Shown piece after piece: positions 9,467-20,691 of a stretch of DNA of 64,000 nucleotides. Made by a program: the position numbers and the translations under genes. Numbering within the stretch: position 1 is the first letter of the stretch; every line of letters starts with the position of its first letter. The notes beneath the pieces were generated by a model that was not told the origin of the DNA, did not search any database, and saw only the letters and a program-made list of their open reading frames with translations. This stretch comes from Pseudophaeomoniella oleicola (Eukaryota; Ascomycota; Eurotiomycetes; Phaeomoniellales; Phaeomoniellaceae): NCBI GenBank assembly GCA_003868215.1, contig QWDQ01000039.1, positions 186,001 to 250,000 on the forward strand. The letters are read 5' to 3'.

Positions 9467-10555
9467 ATGAATCCGTCTCCCACGCCACAGCTGCCTGCCG
9501 AAGATGAAGCATTCATCCATGCTCTGCCCAAGGTAGAATTGCATGTGCATATTGAGGGCACTTTGACTCCAGCGTTAAGATGGAGGCTGGCCAAGAAAAA
9601 CAACGTCACCCTGCCCTACAAAACCTACGAGGATTTCTTGAAGACATACAACGTTACATATAATCATAGGAAAGAACTTCAGGGCGACAATGGCATGCCG
9701 ACATTCTTTGAAGCCTACTATGGTGGTATGGCAGTCCTCCGAGATGAGGACGACTTCTGTGATCTGGCTATGGAGTACTATACCAAGGCCGCGGAAATGA
9801 ACGTCAGATACTGTGAGCCGTTCTTCGATATCCAGGCTCATACACGCCGAGGAGTGGCGGTAGAAGCTGTCATGGCCGGCCTGCAACGGGCCCGGAAACA
9901 GGCAGAAACCGAATTGAAAGTGAAGTCCCAATGGACTCTCTGCTTTCTTCGGGACATGACACCCGAGTCTGCCAGTGAAGCTTACGAAGCTTGCAGACCG
10001 TGGCAGCGCACAGTGTTCCACGCCATTGGGCTTGATAGTAACGAATACGATCGGCCGCCAACCCTTTTCGAGCACATTTTCACTAAAGCCAGGCAGGACG
10101 GGCTCCACGTGACGGCTCATTGTGATGTTGGGCAGAAAGATACGCATGAGCATATTGAGCAGTGTTTGACCGTGCTGAATCTTGAACGGCTGGATCATGC
10201 TCTGAACGCCGCTGAGAAACCTGAGTTGATCGAATTGATTAAGGAGCGTGGGGTCGGATTAACGCTGGTGCCTTATGCCTATCATAGAAGATTGGCGACC
10301 CCGGATATCTTCCCGAAGCTGCGGACGTTGTTTGAAGCCGGCATTCCTATCACAATCAGCAGTGACGATCCCACATATATGCATCACATGTGGGTTGAGG
10401 ACAACCTCAAACTCATGCGCAAACATGCCGACTTCACTTACAAAGAACTGTTTCAGCTCGAGCTCAATGCGGTTCAGATCTCATGGGCTGGTTCCAGTAT
10501 CAAAACTGATCTGATGGCAGAGTTGCATGACTTCTGGCCGCAGTGGCAGAAATAG
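9467..10555 (+). CDS. Adenosine/adenine deaminase family protein with variant active site
   Basis: An intronless gene of 362 residues with the metal-dependent amidohydrolase fold of adenosine deaminases. The zinc-binding HxH is at H26/H28 (in ELHVHIEG), a third His is at H218, the catalytic His region is LDHA (H244), and the SDDP motif is at 300-302. The usual HAGE, whose Glu acts as proton donor, is replaced by HCDVG at 218-222, so the precise reaction may differ from adenosine or adenine hydrolysis. The product is expected to be cytosolic and to release ammonia from a purine-like substrate. It stands divergent from a Dal5-like permease, which fits a nitrogen-salvage pair. The ATG at 9467 is the first in frame and the N-terminus is of normal length. 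Confidence 0.85.
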   Translation: MNPSPTPQLPAEDEAFIHALPKVELHVHIEGTLTPALRWRLAKKNNVTLPYKTYEDFLKTYNVTYNHRKELQGDNGMPTFFEAYYGGMAVLRDEDDFCDLAMEYYTKAAEMNVRYCEPFFDIQAHTRRGVAVEAVMAGLQRARKQAETELKVKSQWTLCFLRDMTPESASEAYEACRPWQRTVFHAIGLDSNEYDRPPTLFEHIFTKARQDGLHVTAHCDVGQKDTHEHIEQCLTVLNLERLDHALNAAEKPELIELIKERGVGLTLVPYAYHRRLATPDIFPKLRTLFEAGIPITISSDDPTYMHHMWVEDNLKLMRKHADFTYKELFQLELNAVQISWAGSSIKTDLMAELHDFWPQWQK

Positions 10556-12347
10556 ATACTGTTCCTGGATAACAGCTTCACTCATCGATATGCTGCTTGG
10601 TGGCCCCTCTATGTAGGAGCTGTCAATACCATATTCAACATATGGAAGAGCGGGTAAAAAGGACTCTGAACATATCCTCGCAGGGGAGCAAGACTCATCT
10701 CTCGCGACAAAAGATCAGATACATACTTTGTAAACACTGTACATTGATAGGTTGACAATTCTCCGACCGGAGATTTGCAGCCGTGGATACTGCAGCATAT
10801 TCCAATGTTTTGTGACATATCCAATTCTCTCTCTTACTACGTACATTTCAACGTCTGCAAGTGCGGGTTACACCACATGGGTGGACATCTTCAGCATTGG
10901 ATCCAGAGCAGTCTGTGGCAAAGAGAGTCTGGAGCCTATACTGGATGCTTTGTTGCAATTGAATCGCACGCGGTAGACTGGAACCAGGATTGAGGCCGTT
11001 TATAATGTCCCTATTCAAGTTTACAGCGGTCTATAGGCTGTTCCCTCATCTGGGAGTTCCATGGTGACAGATGATACTCCTACGGGAAATCAGGATGTGA
11101 TACACAGAGAATCTGTCATATGCATGGTACAATAAATATGACCGTTTCAAAGCAGCTGACAGAGTACTGCTATGATAGTCATAATGAGTATCCTCCCGGA
11201 GAATGGGGGATTTTAGACATCTGACCCAAGCAAAGCCAGGCGTAGTGGATATACATTTGGGAACACGGGGGGATGATATAGAAGAAGTTGGTGTGAGATG
11301 GGGATGCAGAGGACAAATGCCCATAAGGCGACAAGAAACAGACAGTTTGTACCACCACCGATGACACCGCTCGAACAGAAACCATCTGCAGGGTACCACA
11401 TATATGATGTTCTGCCTCAGCCTCAGTTTCTGCTATCTGTGCTCTGTGTTTCATCCATATATGTGCATAGCTTGCTGACCTACTCTCTCGCTATGCCTCC
11501 ATCTCCCTGCCACTCACCTATCTCGCCTTGCCTCGAACCCGCCATTTCATTCGGCCCATACCAAATCTTCCGCAGTTATGAGCCAAGATCCTATCTCCAT
11601 TGCTCTTTCTGCGCCTATCTTCCTATCCTCTCAAAGGGTGTCGTCATCTGCGGCGTGGCAATATTGGCGGTTGCTATTGTTCCTGCGTCCAAGTGTCTGT
11701 TCGTTCACCTGGAAGGTGTTGATGCCCTCTTTCCTCAGCTAGCTACATACTCATCTACAAATCTCTACAATTCCTCTCTCTCTCTTCACCGTTTCTTTCT
11801 TTCTCTTCCTCAATACCTTGCCTCTTAGCATACTCGCCATCAGCTTTGCTTCATCGTCCTTATCATCCTTTCTTCATCAGTGCTCATTGTACATCAGTGC
11901 TTTGCTACCATCTCCGTCATCATCACAGCTCAGCCCAACATCTTGAAGTTGTAGAGCAGGATTTTGTTAGGCCAAGTCTATACCGTGGAAGACAGCCCTT
12001 CTATGTGAGTCCTCTGAGTGCTTGTGGCAGATGTTCTTCCATTCAATGACACTCGTCAATGATCCTAGCTGATTCACGACAATAGACCTCGAACCCTCAT
12101 TGATTCGACTTCATTCACTGGCACAACCTCCAAGGTACCGCGACATATCTCTCTTCTTCCACAGCTTCCTCACATCTCATTCCTTCCACGTCTGCCTAGC
12201 CAATAGTCGCCTCATCTACTTCTCTTTCCTGTTGTGACACAGTGCTGAGAGACAACCCACGTCCGCAAACCCCATCTGTTCTGCAATTGCTGGAATCGTT
12301 GCCTGACGTGCTGCAAAATTACTGCAGGACATCTCACAGCGCTCACA
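10556..12347. other. Intergenic region and long pyrimidine-rich leader of the RNA-binding protein gene
   Basis: No protein family is recognisable. The part from about 11480 to 12340 is strongly pyrimidine-rich (CTTC, TCTCT runs) with several upstream ATGs, as in long leaders of fungal regulatory genes. A plausible 5'-UTR intron is listed separately. An open frame at 11298-11828 looks like a by-product of this composition. Confidence 0.5.
12005..12085 (+). other. Possible 5'-UTR intron upstream of the RNA-binding protein gene
   Basis: An 81-nt stretch begins with GTGAGT, has a branch-like CTGAT at 12069-12073, and ends in AATAG. It lies 262 nt upstream of the proposed ATG. This is a motif-level suggestion only. 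Confidence 0.35.
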
Positions 12348-14449
12348 ATGTTCGCTAACGATCAGACGCAACCCGACAAAGCTACTACAATGGCTGCTCA
12401 GCAAAGCTCAACCCACACCCAGCTCGCAACTGCACGCTATGGTTATCATCCAGGTCCCTACAGCACTCCTACCGCACAAGGTCAGTAGAATCATTACTCA
12501 TGATATCTCGAGCTGACCATACCAAAGGTGTGACCTACCCCGGCTACGCCGCAACCATGGGGAACGTCAAAGCCAATTCAATCAGCAGCAGCCAAGCGGG
12601 TTACGATACACGTGCTGCTTTCAATACCAATCCGCTTTTCGTTCTCAACAATGGACAAGTGTTCCCAGGCATTGGCGCAGGCTCGCCTTATATCCAGCAA
12701 TCAGCCTCAGCGGCAGAGAACGCTGCTGCCCTCGGTTACATCCCTTCTGGAGTCTTTCCCAGCTTTGTCAACAGCGCAAATACCCTTGCCACAGGGCTTT
12801 CAACTTATGGCTGGCCATATCCAGTCACCACCGAGGCTCCTGGACTGGTCGACACCCGCAGAACGTCATGGTCGTCCAATGAAGATCACATGCCTCCCAC
12901 GCCCATCAACGGCCAAGGTGATTACTGGAGTCCAATGGATCGCTCTGCAATGCTGGGCATGGCATATCCAGGGTCCTCCACCCCAGCATTGACTCAAGCG
13001 TACATGCCTGGCAACCCATATCAACACATGAAGTGTGCCGACAACAACTCATATGAGTTAATCAACTTGGATGGCTTGATCACACAGATGCCGAGTATCC
13101 CCAGAGCCGTGCCTGCCATGTGGAGCAACCAGGCAGACTTGACGCTTGCAAAATGCCTTCAGAACCCCGAAGGTATCACCAATGTCTATATCCGAGGGTT
13201 CCTGCCAGATACCACCGATGATGACCTCAAAAACTATGCCACACGCTTCGGTGAGATCGAGTCTCACAAAGCTATCATCGACATGGAAACTGGAAAATGC
13301 AAAGGGTGAGGAGTCTTATCACTTGTCGATCTCACAAAGGTTGCTGATCAGAACAGCTTCGGTTTCGTCAAGTACTACTCTCCGGCTTCCGCTGAGAACT
13401 GCATTCGCGGTTTCTTCCATCTCGGCTACCAAGCAAGCTATGCCCAGGTCGGTACCACCCACCGGCAGACTGTTCATTGCGTGTACTGACTCTCTGCAGA
13501 AGTCACGAAACTCACGCTTGAAAGACCTCGAAGACCGAGCTTCGGCAAATGTCTACTGTACCGGCGTGCCTGTCAACTGGAACGAAGCGGTGAGTTCCAT
13601 CCAAGAGTTGCCCAGTGATAGCTACTGATGTTGTCTAGGATCTTCGAGACCATTTCTTGCCTTACCATGCTGTCTCCGAGAAGATCGTCCGCGATGAGGT
13701 CACCGGTGTGAGCAAAGAAGTTGGTTTTGCGAGGTACGTCTCTGCTACCGCAAACATCCAATGCTCACGTTTTTCAGGTTCGAGAGCCGTGAACAGGCTG
13801 AGAAGGTCTTGCAAGACTTCCACATGGTGACGGCTAAAGACGGCGTCAAGCTCAGTCTTCGCTTTGCAGACACCAAAGCCCAGAAGCAATTGAAGTCAGA
13901 ACAAAGCAAGCAGCGCCTCTGGCGTAGCAAGGAGTATGACTACTCGGTTGAGCACAGCGTCTCCCCGCCAACCTCATTGAACCGCTTAGCCCAGGGAGCA
14001 GTCCATATCAGTCCTGTGTCTCAATTCAGCTATCACTCGCCGGTCGACATCGCCAATAGCTCCACTCCTGCAACGTCGTTGTCTCCACCGTGAGTTGATC
14101 GCAGATCATGGAGTGATGTCACTGCTAACATGGTTACAGAAACATTACTGACATGGCAAGGTCTCTGGAGACTCTGAAGGTCGCTTCTGGAAGCTGGCCG
14201 ATGAGAGGAGGCCTTACATCCATTACCAACACACCTTCATACCGTACTTCAAAGTATCCCGTCGCAGCTCGCAATGCATTTGCCGACGCTGTCCCTGTCG
14301 CACCGCTGACGCAATCAAAAGTTCCATTGCCGGAAGTTGTACCACACAATACAGGCACACCCAGCCCAAGGAAAACCGTCATCAAGGCCGAGGAGCTATC
14401 GCCCAACGGAAAGGAGAATCTTAGCACCGCTCCAGGCTCTAGCGAATGA
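12348..14449 (+). CDS. RNA-binding protein with two RRMs, RBMS/MSSP family
   Basis: Seven exons: 12348-12480, 12528-13305, 13357-13447, 13500-13589, 13639-13733, 13778-14089 and 14140-14449. All six introns (44-52 nt) are GT..AG, and the sum is in frame for 602 residues. A disordered Gln/Ser/Pro-rich N-terminus of about 260 residues precedes RRM1 (262-335), with RNP2 VYIRGF and RNP1 KGFGFVKY rebuilt across an intron. RRM2 (351-425) has VYCTGV and KEVGFARF. The spacing and the linker between the RRMs match human RBMS1-3, single-stranded nucleic-acid-binding proteins. The C-terminus is low-complexity and includes a near-terminal NGKEN. A role in mRNA stability or translation control is inferred. 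The start gives the reported first exon without upstream in-frame alternatives. Confidence 0.88.
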
Positions 14450-15101
14450 AGACCTTGCGTTGGCGTAGCCCTGATCCGTGGCAAATCATCGTCTGAACCA
14501 TTGAAGTCAGCTGTACTTCTATCACCCCCCAAAATGTTCTTGATCGTTGTTGTTGTTATTGTTGCCATTAATTCTTATTTTGTGATTCCAGCCCGTATCT
14601 CACAGACTTGTCCGTACTTCTCGCCAGCGTTGATCAATTCGAGGAAAAGCAGTTTCCCACTTACACTACAGCCATTACTTTGTATCACAGAACATCTGTA
14701 TCTGCAGGTTTTCTGGCACGGCCAGAGGTAATTGTTGGTATCATATCACAGGAACAGGCGCTCTACTTTCGCGAGCCATCGATGGAACATGTACTAGTAG
14801 TCTGAGCTTCCGATGCAGGAATTGATTCTACTGTAAGCGTAATCACATCTTTAACAATGACGATACTTTTCATGACAGTGAAATTGATTATCAGGCCGGA
14901 TACCAGTAATTAGTAGATGTTAGAGAAGAGGTTGGTAACGTTAGTTGAGTCAAAAAAGGTTACTTAGCCGACGGCTTAGGCAATGGAAGTTTGGAGAATC
15001 TCACGTCTGATTGCTGACCTCACCAGTGGACAATCATCAGGCCCTGGATATCAATATTGGAACCTGGTTGCCAATGTCGCCCTTGCATAGACGGCGTCGC
15101 A
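14450..15101. other. Intergenic region, no gene recognised
   Basis: It holds the 3' flank of the RNA-binding protein gene and the short promoter of the FAD synthase gene. Small open frames have no recognisable domain. Confidence 0.5.
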
Positions 15102-16078
15102 ATGCACCAGGATGGCACCTCCAATCCAGTAAGCCCGAGTTTCTCAGCAACCGCTCCCGTTCTTCCCCTTAGCCAAGTATGCGCGCAACTCAACGAACGG
15201 GTGGGGAGATTCCTTCGGCGGACAGCGACTTCAGATGTAGAAGCTCGGGTGCAAGAACAAACACGGATCTCACTGGGTGTCTTTAAGGAGGCGTTGACCC
15301 GCTACGAGTATGTACACGATCTGTCCCCGGTAATGGTAATGGAGGCATCGCTGACGTGCGGACTATCAGTCTCTCATCGCTATCGCTATCTTACAATGGC
15401 GGCAAGGACTGCCTCGTCCTGCTCGTCCTCTTTCTCTCCTCTCTACATGACCACCTGAACGAGACGAAAGCGCCATTCCCGTCATCTATTCCCTCCATCT
15501 ACGCCTACCCACCTGACCCCTTTCCCGCCGTGACGACCTTCGTGGAATCCTCGTCCAAGACCTACCACCTCGACCTCGCGCACATCCCGACCAACCCACG
15601 GCCGTCCGCACCAGCACCGACCCCAGAGTCACCACAGCAACAACAACAACAAGGACTCCCCAAAATCACGATCCGCGACGCCTTCGAATCCTACCTAACC
15701 CCTCGCCCGCACATCCGCGCCATCTTCGTCGGCACCCGACGCACAGACCCGCACGGCGCGACGCTCACCTTCTTCGACCCGACCGACCACGGCTGGCCGT
15801 CGTTCATGCGCGTGCACCCGGTCATCGACTGGCGGCTCGTCGACATCTGGACGTTTCTTCGGTGCGACGAGATTTCTTCTGCTGTCGAGTATTGTCCGCT
15901 CTACGATATGGGGTATACGAGTTTGGGGGGCAGGGGGGATACGATTCCGAATCCGAAGTTGAGGAGGACGAGGATGAGGACGAAGGAGGATGATGATGGG
16001 GAGGGTGGTGAGGAAGAATCGTATCGGCCGGCCTACGAATTGGTCGAGGACGAAGAGGAGAGATTAGGAAGGGTTTGA
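15102..16078 (+). CDS. FAD1: FAD synthase (FMN adenylyltransferase), Fad1 type
   Basis: Two exons, 15102-15307 and 15370-16078, with a 62-nt intron (GTATGT..CAG) give 304 residues, close to yeast Fad1. The splice recreates RYDLSSLSLSYNGGKDC, the PP-loop-like motif of the PAPS-reductase superfamily (about residues 78-86). Further family marks are GTRRTDPHG, HPVIDW and CPLYDMGYTSLGG...NP. The enzyme transfers AMP from ATP to FMN, making FAD in the cytosol. A Gln-rich insert (QQQQQQ) and an acidic C-terminal region with DDD/EEE runs are lineage-specific. The start is the first in-frame ATG; the open frame extends slightly upstream but has no other ATG. Confidence 0.9.
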
Positions 16079-16633
16079 AAAATGAATATCTTGAGCGTTG
16101 TTGCAAAGCGAAAAAGTCGAAAAAGAGTAGAAGTCCCCCCCTCTCTTCTTTAGAGAGAACAAGTAGTATTCTACAGAAACCTAAGAAAGCTCAAAGTGAA
16201 GGGAGAGAATTAAGAACTTCTTGGTTCTTCTCATACATGTAGCGAACATGCCGACATCTTAAGTAAGTGTGTGCGAGAGAAAGAGAACCTCGCACTTCTG
16301 TTGATAAGAGGTAGAAGTATAGTACGGTGTGATATAATGTAGTGGGTATGGGTATGGGTATGGTTAATGTATCTGAGGTACTAAGTGAGCTATATAAGGT
16401 ATAGGTATCGATCTGTCGTTTATCATCATGAATCTGTTAAATCTCAGGATCAGAGGGTCTGGAACGCCATCCTCTGTCGTTGAGAAAGGGCAGTGTATGT
16501 ATTCATGTAGGAAGCTTTCCCTTTCTCTTCCTATTCCGTGAAACGCCACGCCATGCCGGAAGAATGATGAGAAGAAGAAGAAGTGTACAAGCAAGTAAGA
16601 GGGTAAAGAAAAGGAGATGGACTTGGATGGATG
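16079..16633. other. Convergent 3' flanks, no gene recognised
   Basis: Two genes end towards each other here. A short tandem of gggtat near 16345-16362 is the only repeat seen. Confidence 0.5.
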
Positions 16634-17393
16634 TCATCCCAAAACCTTCAACTTCTTTTTCTTCTTCTCGCCAACACCACCACCAGCAGCAGCAGCGCCC
16701 GTGCCTGCTTTACTGCTGGACTTCCCCTTGGCCTGGAAATCCCTCCAGTTCCCGATCCGTTCCTCGCGCGTGTCCTCCCAGCGTTTGTCTTCTTCTCTCT
16801 TCCGCTTGCGAGCGTCCAGCTCTTCGTCTTCTTTCTTCTGCTGCCGGCCTTCTTCTTGCATCTGGGCTTTCAGCTGCCGGCGCCGTCGCGCTTCGGCCTC
16901 GAGTAGGACTTCGATCGTCTTCTTGCGCCATTCTTGCCTGAATTGGTCGGATTGGAGGACTTCGGTGTCGTCTTTTGAAAGTTTCTTCTCGCGCATCAGC
17001 AACATGCGGGCGTCGGCTATGCATTCGTCGAGGTGTTTGCGTTGATTCTCTTCGAGCAGGGCTGTCTGCGCCTTCTTCAGCCGATCAAACGCCTCCGGAG
17101 CCTTCTCGTTCCTCGTCTTGTCAGGATGTATGAGGAGGGATTTCTTGCGGTATTGAATCTTGATATCGGATTCAGGGACACCTGGTTGGAGGTCTAGAAC
17201 GGCATACGCATCGAGTCGGAAAGCTGAGAGAATCCGTTCTATCTCGGCGTCCTGATTACAAGGTTAGCTCTCGTTGGCTCCTCGATTGTAGTTTTCATAG
17301 ACGCAGTGATGTAGGCAGTGGGCTCACCTTGTCGTATTCCTTGGCCTCCTTCTCGAGAGCATCAAGCGCCTCTACTTCTTCGTCCTTCGCCAT
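16634..17393 (-). CDS. DnaJ-domain protein of the DNAJC8/Spf31 type (splicing-associated)
   Basis: Two exons, 17393-17328 and 17251-16634, separated by a 76-nt intron, encode 227 residues. The short acidic N-terminus is followed by a J domain (about 29-95) with YAVLDLQP and the essential HPDK at 64-67. After it comes a long, highly charged coiled coil rich in Arg, Glu and Lys (WRKKTIEVLLEAEARRRR type), ending in a Gly/Lys-rich tail. This arrangement is that of human DNAJC8 and S. pombe Spf31, found with spliceosomes; it is nuclear and presumably recruits Hsp70. The purine-rich coding sequence produces long shadow frames on the other strand, which are not genes. The start is the only ATG fitting the J-domain frame. 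Confidence 0.88.
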
Positions 17394-17847
17394 CACTGGC
17401 TGTTCCCGTGCTCTGTCAAGTGCAGCTTAAGGCGATGTCCTCGGGTGAAAAGTGCGCAGACTTTGGTTCCTGGTCTTGGTAATTTAAATGCGGCAATATA
17501 ATGTGAATGTGCGTGAATGTGCTCAGTCCACAGGCAAATTCTCTTTGCCAGTAGCTGTATAACTTCTATCTTTGAAGACGGAAGAGAGACATGTACGTAC
17601 AATACTGTACAGTACATCCGATAAAACTGGATCCACTAGGTAAGTTGATGATCTTCGGAGGGTTTCTGACTTCTAGGTTTGCGGGGGACTTTAGACTACT
17701 CCGTACCGTACTGTACTTACTGTAATTACATACTCGGTTGGAAAAGGAAAGGTCACATCGTCGGTTTACTTTACAAGTATCAAGTCACAACAGACACAAT
17801 CAGATAGACGAGAAGATGTGTACGCATATCCAACCCGATATTTGCAA
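17394..17847. other. Intergenic region, no gene recognised
   Basis: Contains the promoter of the DnaJ gene and the 3' flank of the amidase gene. Short repeats of the form tactgtacagtac occur near 17600 and 17705. Confidence 0.5.
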
Positions 17848-19648
17848 TCAAGCTGGAGTCTTCTTGAGAGCATATGCGACCCTTTCAACCATCTCAAGCA
17901 CTTTCTCTTCCTCGAGGCGTTTCCCAACCATCTGCAAAGCAACTGGAGCGCCGTGGTAGAAGTTGGCGTCATAGTCCGCATATATCTTTTTATCAAGCTC
18001 GCTAAGAGGCTTGAATCGAGCTGCAGGAAGAGCTTGGTCAAGCTTCCTATCGGCGTACGTGACGGGAAATGTACAGCAGCTGAAATCTGAAAGAGGTCAG
18101 TATCTGTTCTGTTCACCATTGATACCCAGTCTTCCGGCCTACCAAGGAAGTTCCAGACTCCTGTATATCCATTATAGAACATCTCCTGCGTTGCACCCAA
18201 CCTCGCTGCAGCCCATGGGGCAGATGCCATTACTACTCCATCCAGCGGCTGCCCGTCGACCTTAGTCGCCATCCATCTTCTCAGATAGTTCGTTTGCAGC
18301 TCATTTCTCCCCTTGTTCATTTCCCTGATCTTGCTTGGTCCCATTATACTTTCTCCCGCCCGTGCCGTCAGTTCATAGGGCTTCATGGATCCAAATACCG
18401 GCTCATCATACGCTTTTAACAACGACGTGACCGACGCACCACCAAAGTCATAGAAACCAGCTAGGAGCGCTTTCACAATCTCGGGATGCTCTGGTGTTGG
18501 CCAGTCAATGATCTGATGGCCATCCGCAAGAAGCGCCTGTCTAGTTATCTCTATGGCACGCTTGATCGGAGGATGGGCAGTGACGAGTCCATCGTTATCA
18601 CCAACGATCCCAATGCGAAGTTTTCTTCCTGGAGGCTGAATGACATTCTCTCGCCACGGAATGGGCAATGCTTTGTGATCAATCGTCCAAGGAGCTACAC
18701 GCTCGCTCAATACTGCACGGCTGTACAGCTTCAATGTCTGTAGATTTCGCGCCATTGGCCCGTTTACTGCAAGAATGTATTCCTGGCCCGGAATCCCGCT
18801 TTGCGTTCCAGCTGAAGGGAACCGTCCAAAGCTCGGCTTCAGCCCATAAAGATTACACCAGGCGCTAGGTATCCTAATACTGCCGCCAATGTCTGTACCA
18901 ATCCCCAGCAGAGAGCCATGGAGAGCGATTAGAGCTCCTTCGCCACCAGAAGAGCCACCACAGCTTGTGCCCTTGTGAATTGGTGATCTGCATTCTCCGT
19001 AGACATTGTTATTGGTCTCCATCATCATCAGAGCCACTGGCACATTGGTCTTGACGTAGAATACGGCGCCTAGATTCCTCAAGACGCTGGCAAGATCTGC
19101 TTCTGTTGTAGTAGGCTTATTTGCAAAAGCAGCGATGCCAATCGAAGATGGGTGAGGTGGAGTCATGAAGCAGTCCTTCAGTGAAACGGGAAGCCCGTGG
19201 AGGGGTCCAACCGTCTCACCCGTCTTCTTCAGATACTCATCTAGCTCTCTCGCTCGCTGAATACCCTCGGAGAACAAGATTTCTGTTAGACAGTTGGTCT
19301 AAAATCTGTCAGCCTGCCCTGCGGCACGTCCGTACAACCTAGAGGCATCGTATTACATACAAGCTTCTGGGCAACAGCAGCAGCTTTGCAAAAGGCCTGC
19401 GTCACTTCAACAGCAGTCCATATCCGATCTTTGATTTTCTGCAAGATATCTTCGGCTTCGGAATAGGTAATCTCGATTTCCTCTGGCGTCAGGAGTTTGG
19501 CGTCGACCGGATAGCTAACGAGATTTTGTGGTAAGGAGTACTCCGGGATCGACGGGATGTTGTAGAAGGACTTGATAGAATGGGCTCGACGTGCTTTCAC
19601 TATCTCCGCTACCTCTTTGTAGGGAGGAGCTGCAGCCGTAGCAGTCAT
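17848..19648 (-). CDS. Amidase, acetamidase (AmdS)-like
   Basis: Three exons, 19648-19361, 19298-18143 and 18086-17848, with introns of 62 and 56 nt, give 560 residues (A. nidulans AmdS is of similar length). The amidase-signature Ser-cisSer-Lys triad is present: Lys in LPVSLKDCF (about 136), the GGSSGGE loop (about 211) and GTDIGGSIR (about 232). The splice near 18142 restores the conserved WNFLD..CTFPVT segment, and the last exon carries YHGAPVALQMVGKRLEEE, typical of the family C-terminus. It hydrolyses amides to acid and ammonia in the cytosol; the substrate is not certain. Divergent from a cyclophilin gene. HGATAR-type sites lie upstream at 19821-19826 and 19903-19908. The second intron's donor is the less common GTAGGC. 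Confidence 0.92.
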
Positions 19649-20111
19649 GGTATGTATACGATTTGTATGACCCCAACTATCCTCGCCGGATGACGGTGGT
19701 ATTAACCGGGAAGGACTTATTTAGCGATCTTCTACCACATGAACCAGTGGGAGACGAGATGAAACATCTCACAGGTGACTCTCAGTAGTGACACGCATAT
19801 ATTGCCGTAGATGTTGTCAAAGATAGCAAAAGCTTTCCCCTGATTAACGACGCCCTGCCGTTCGTGATGCCCATGACGAGGGGTAAGTTATGAGCCTTAT
19901 CCTTATCGACAAGCCCTTAAAGTCCCGGAGTTTAGCGAGTGGAGTTGGTCAAGATTTCGTTCCTGGGGAGTTGCGATGATCTTAGTCGCAAAATAATTCC
20001 AAACATGAAGCTATGACCATTGCGCCTTACAAGCTACCGGCAGGGACAGTAGGCACTTGTCATTATTACTCAACGAAAGCGAGGAACGGTGTTTGATACT
20101 CTCATTGCGAT
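19649..20111. promoter_or_regulatory. Divergent promoter of the amidase and cyclophilin genes
   Basis: The 463-bp gap separates two genes transcribed outward. AGATAG at 19821-19826 and CGATAA (minus strand) at 19903-19908 fit the HGATAR consensus for nitrogen regulators known to act on amdS in Aspergillus. Function is inferred. Confidence 0.35.
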
Positions 20112-20691
20112 ATGGCAGTCACTGTAAGCGCCGGACCCCAGTTCGGAGAGAAGACACACAACTAATCAGAAGCCATAGTTGCATACTACGCACGGGGATT
20201 TGAAGCTTGAGATTTTCTGCGAGACTGTGCCTAATGCTGCTGAGAACTTCCTAGCCTTGTGCGCATCTGGCGCCTATGACAACACCCCATTTCACAGACT
20301 CATTCCCGACTTCATTGTTCAAGGCGGTGACACGTCGCAATCGTCGCGCAATACTCTAGAAAACCCGATACCGAAGGGAGGGACCTCGATATGGGGTCAG
20401 TACTTCGAAGATGAAATCAAGGTTCCAGCTCTGCGGCATACAACAAGAGGCATAGTATCGATGGCAAATAAGGGTCCGGGAACAAATGGAAGTCAGTTCT
20501 TCATCACTTTCAAGGAAGCACCTCACCTTGACGGAAAGAATACCATCTTCGGCAAGGTCATATCTGGCGCCGAAGATGGAGGCGCTCTGGAAAAGATAGA
20601 AGCTGTTGAAGTGGATAAGAAGTTCAGGCCCAAGAATGAGAAGGTCATCATCGAGAAAGTCACCGTTCATGCAAATCCGTTGGCAGGCTGA
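20112..20691 (+). CDS. Peptidyl-prolyl cis-trans isomerase, PPIL3/Cyp10-type cyclophilin
   Basis: A four-codon first exon (20112-20123, MAVT) is joined over a 55-nt intron (GTAAGC..TAG) to exon 20179-20691, giving 174 residues. The tiny first exon is supported because it restores the family start MAVTLHTTHGDLKLEIF. Conserved blocks are ENFLALCASG, FHRLIPDFIVQGGD, the MANKGPGTNGSQFFIT active-site region, and PHLDGKNTIFGKV. The His in place of the cyclophilin-A Trp (PHLDGK) is normal for PPIL3. A 10-residue insert around SSRNTLENPIPKGG is unusual compared with the human protein. PPIL3 is a single-domain spliceosome-associated isomerase, so a nuclear role is inferred. Confidence 0.92.

Noticed and set aside
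11298-11828. 176-codon plus-strand frame with hydrophobic stretches
   Set aside because: Driven by pyrimidine-rich leader composition, with Ser, Pro and Leu excess; no recognisable protein.
14134-14568. 144-codon minus-strand open frame opposite the RNA-binding protein gene
   Set aside because: It is the antisense of the last exon and intron of the RRM gene; composition and lack of any domain show a shadow frame.
16634-17045. Plus-strand frames of 91-153 codons rich in Ser/Phe
   Set aside because: They are the complement of the purine-rich coiled-coil coding sequence of the DnaJ protein.
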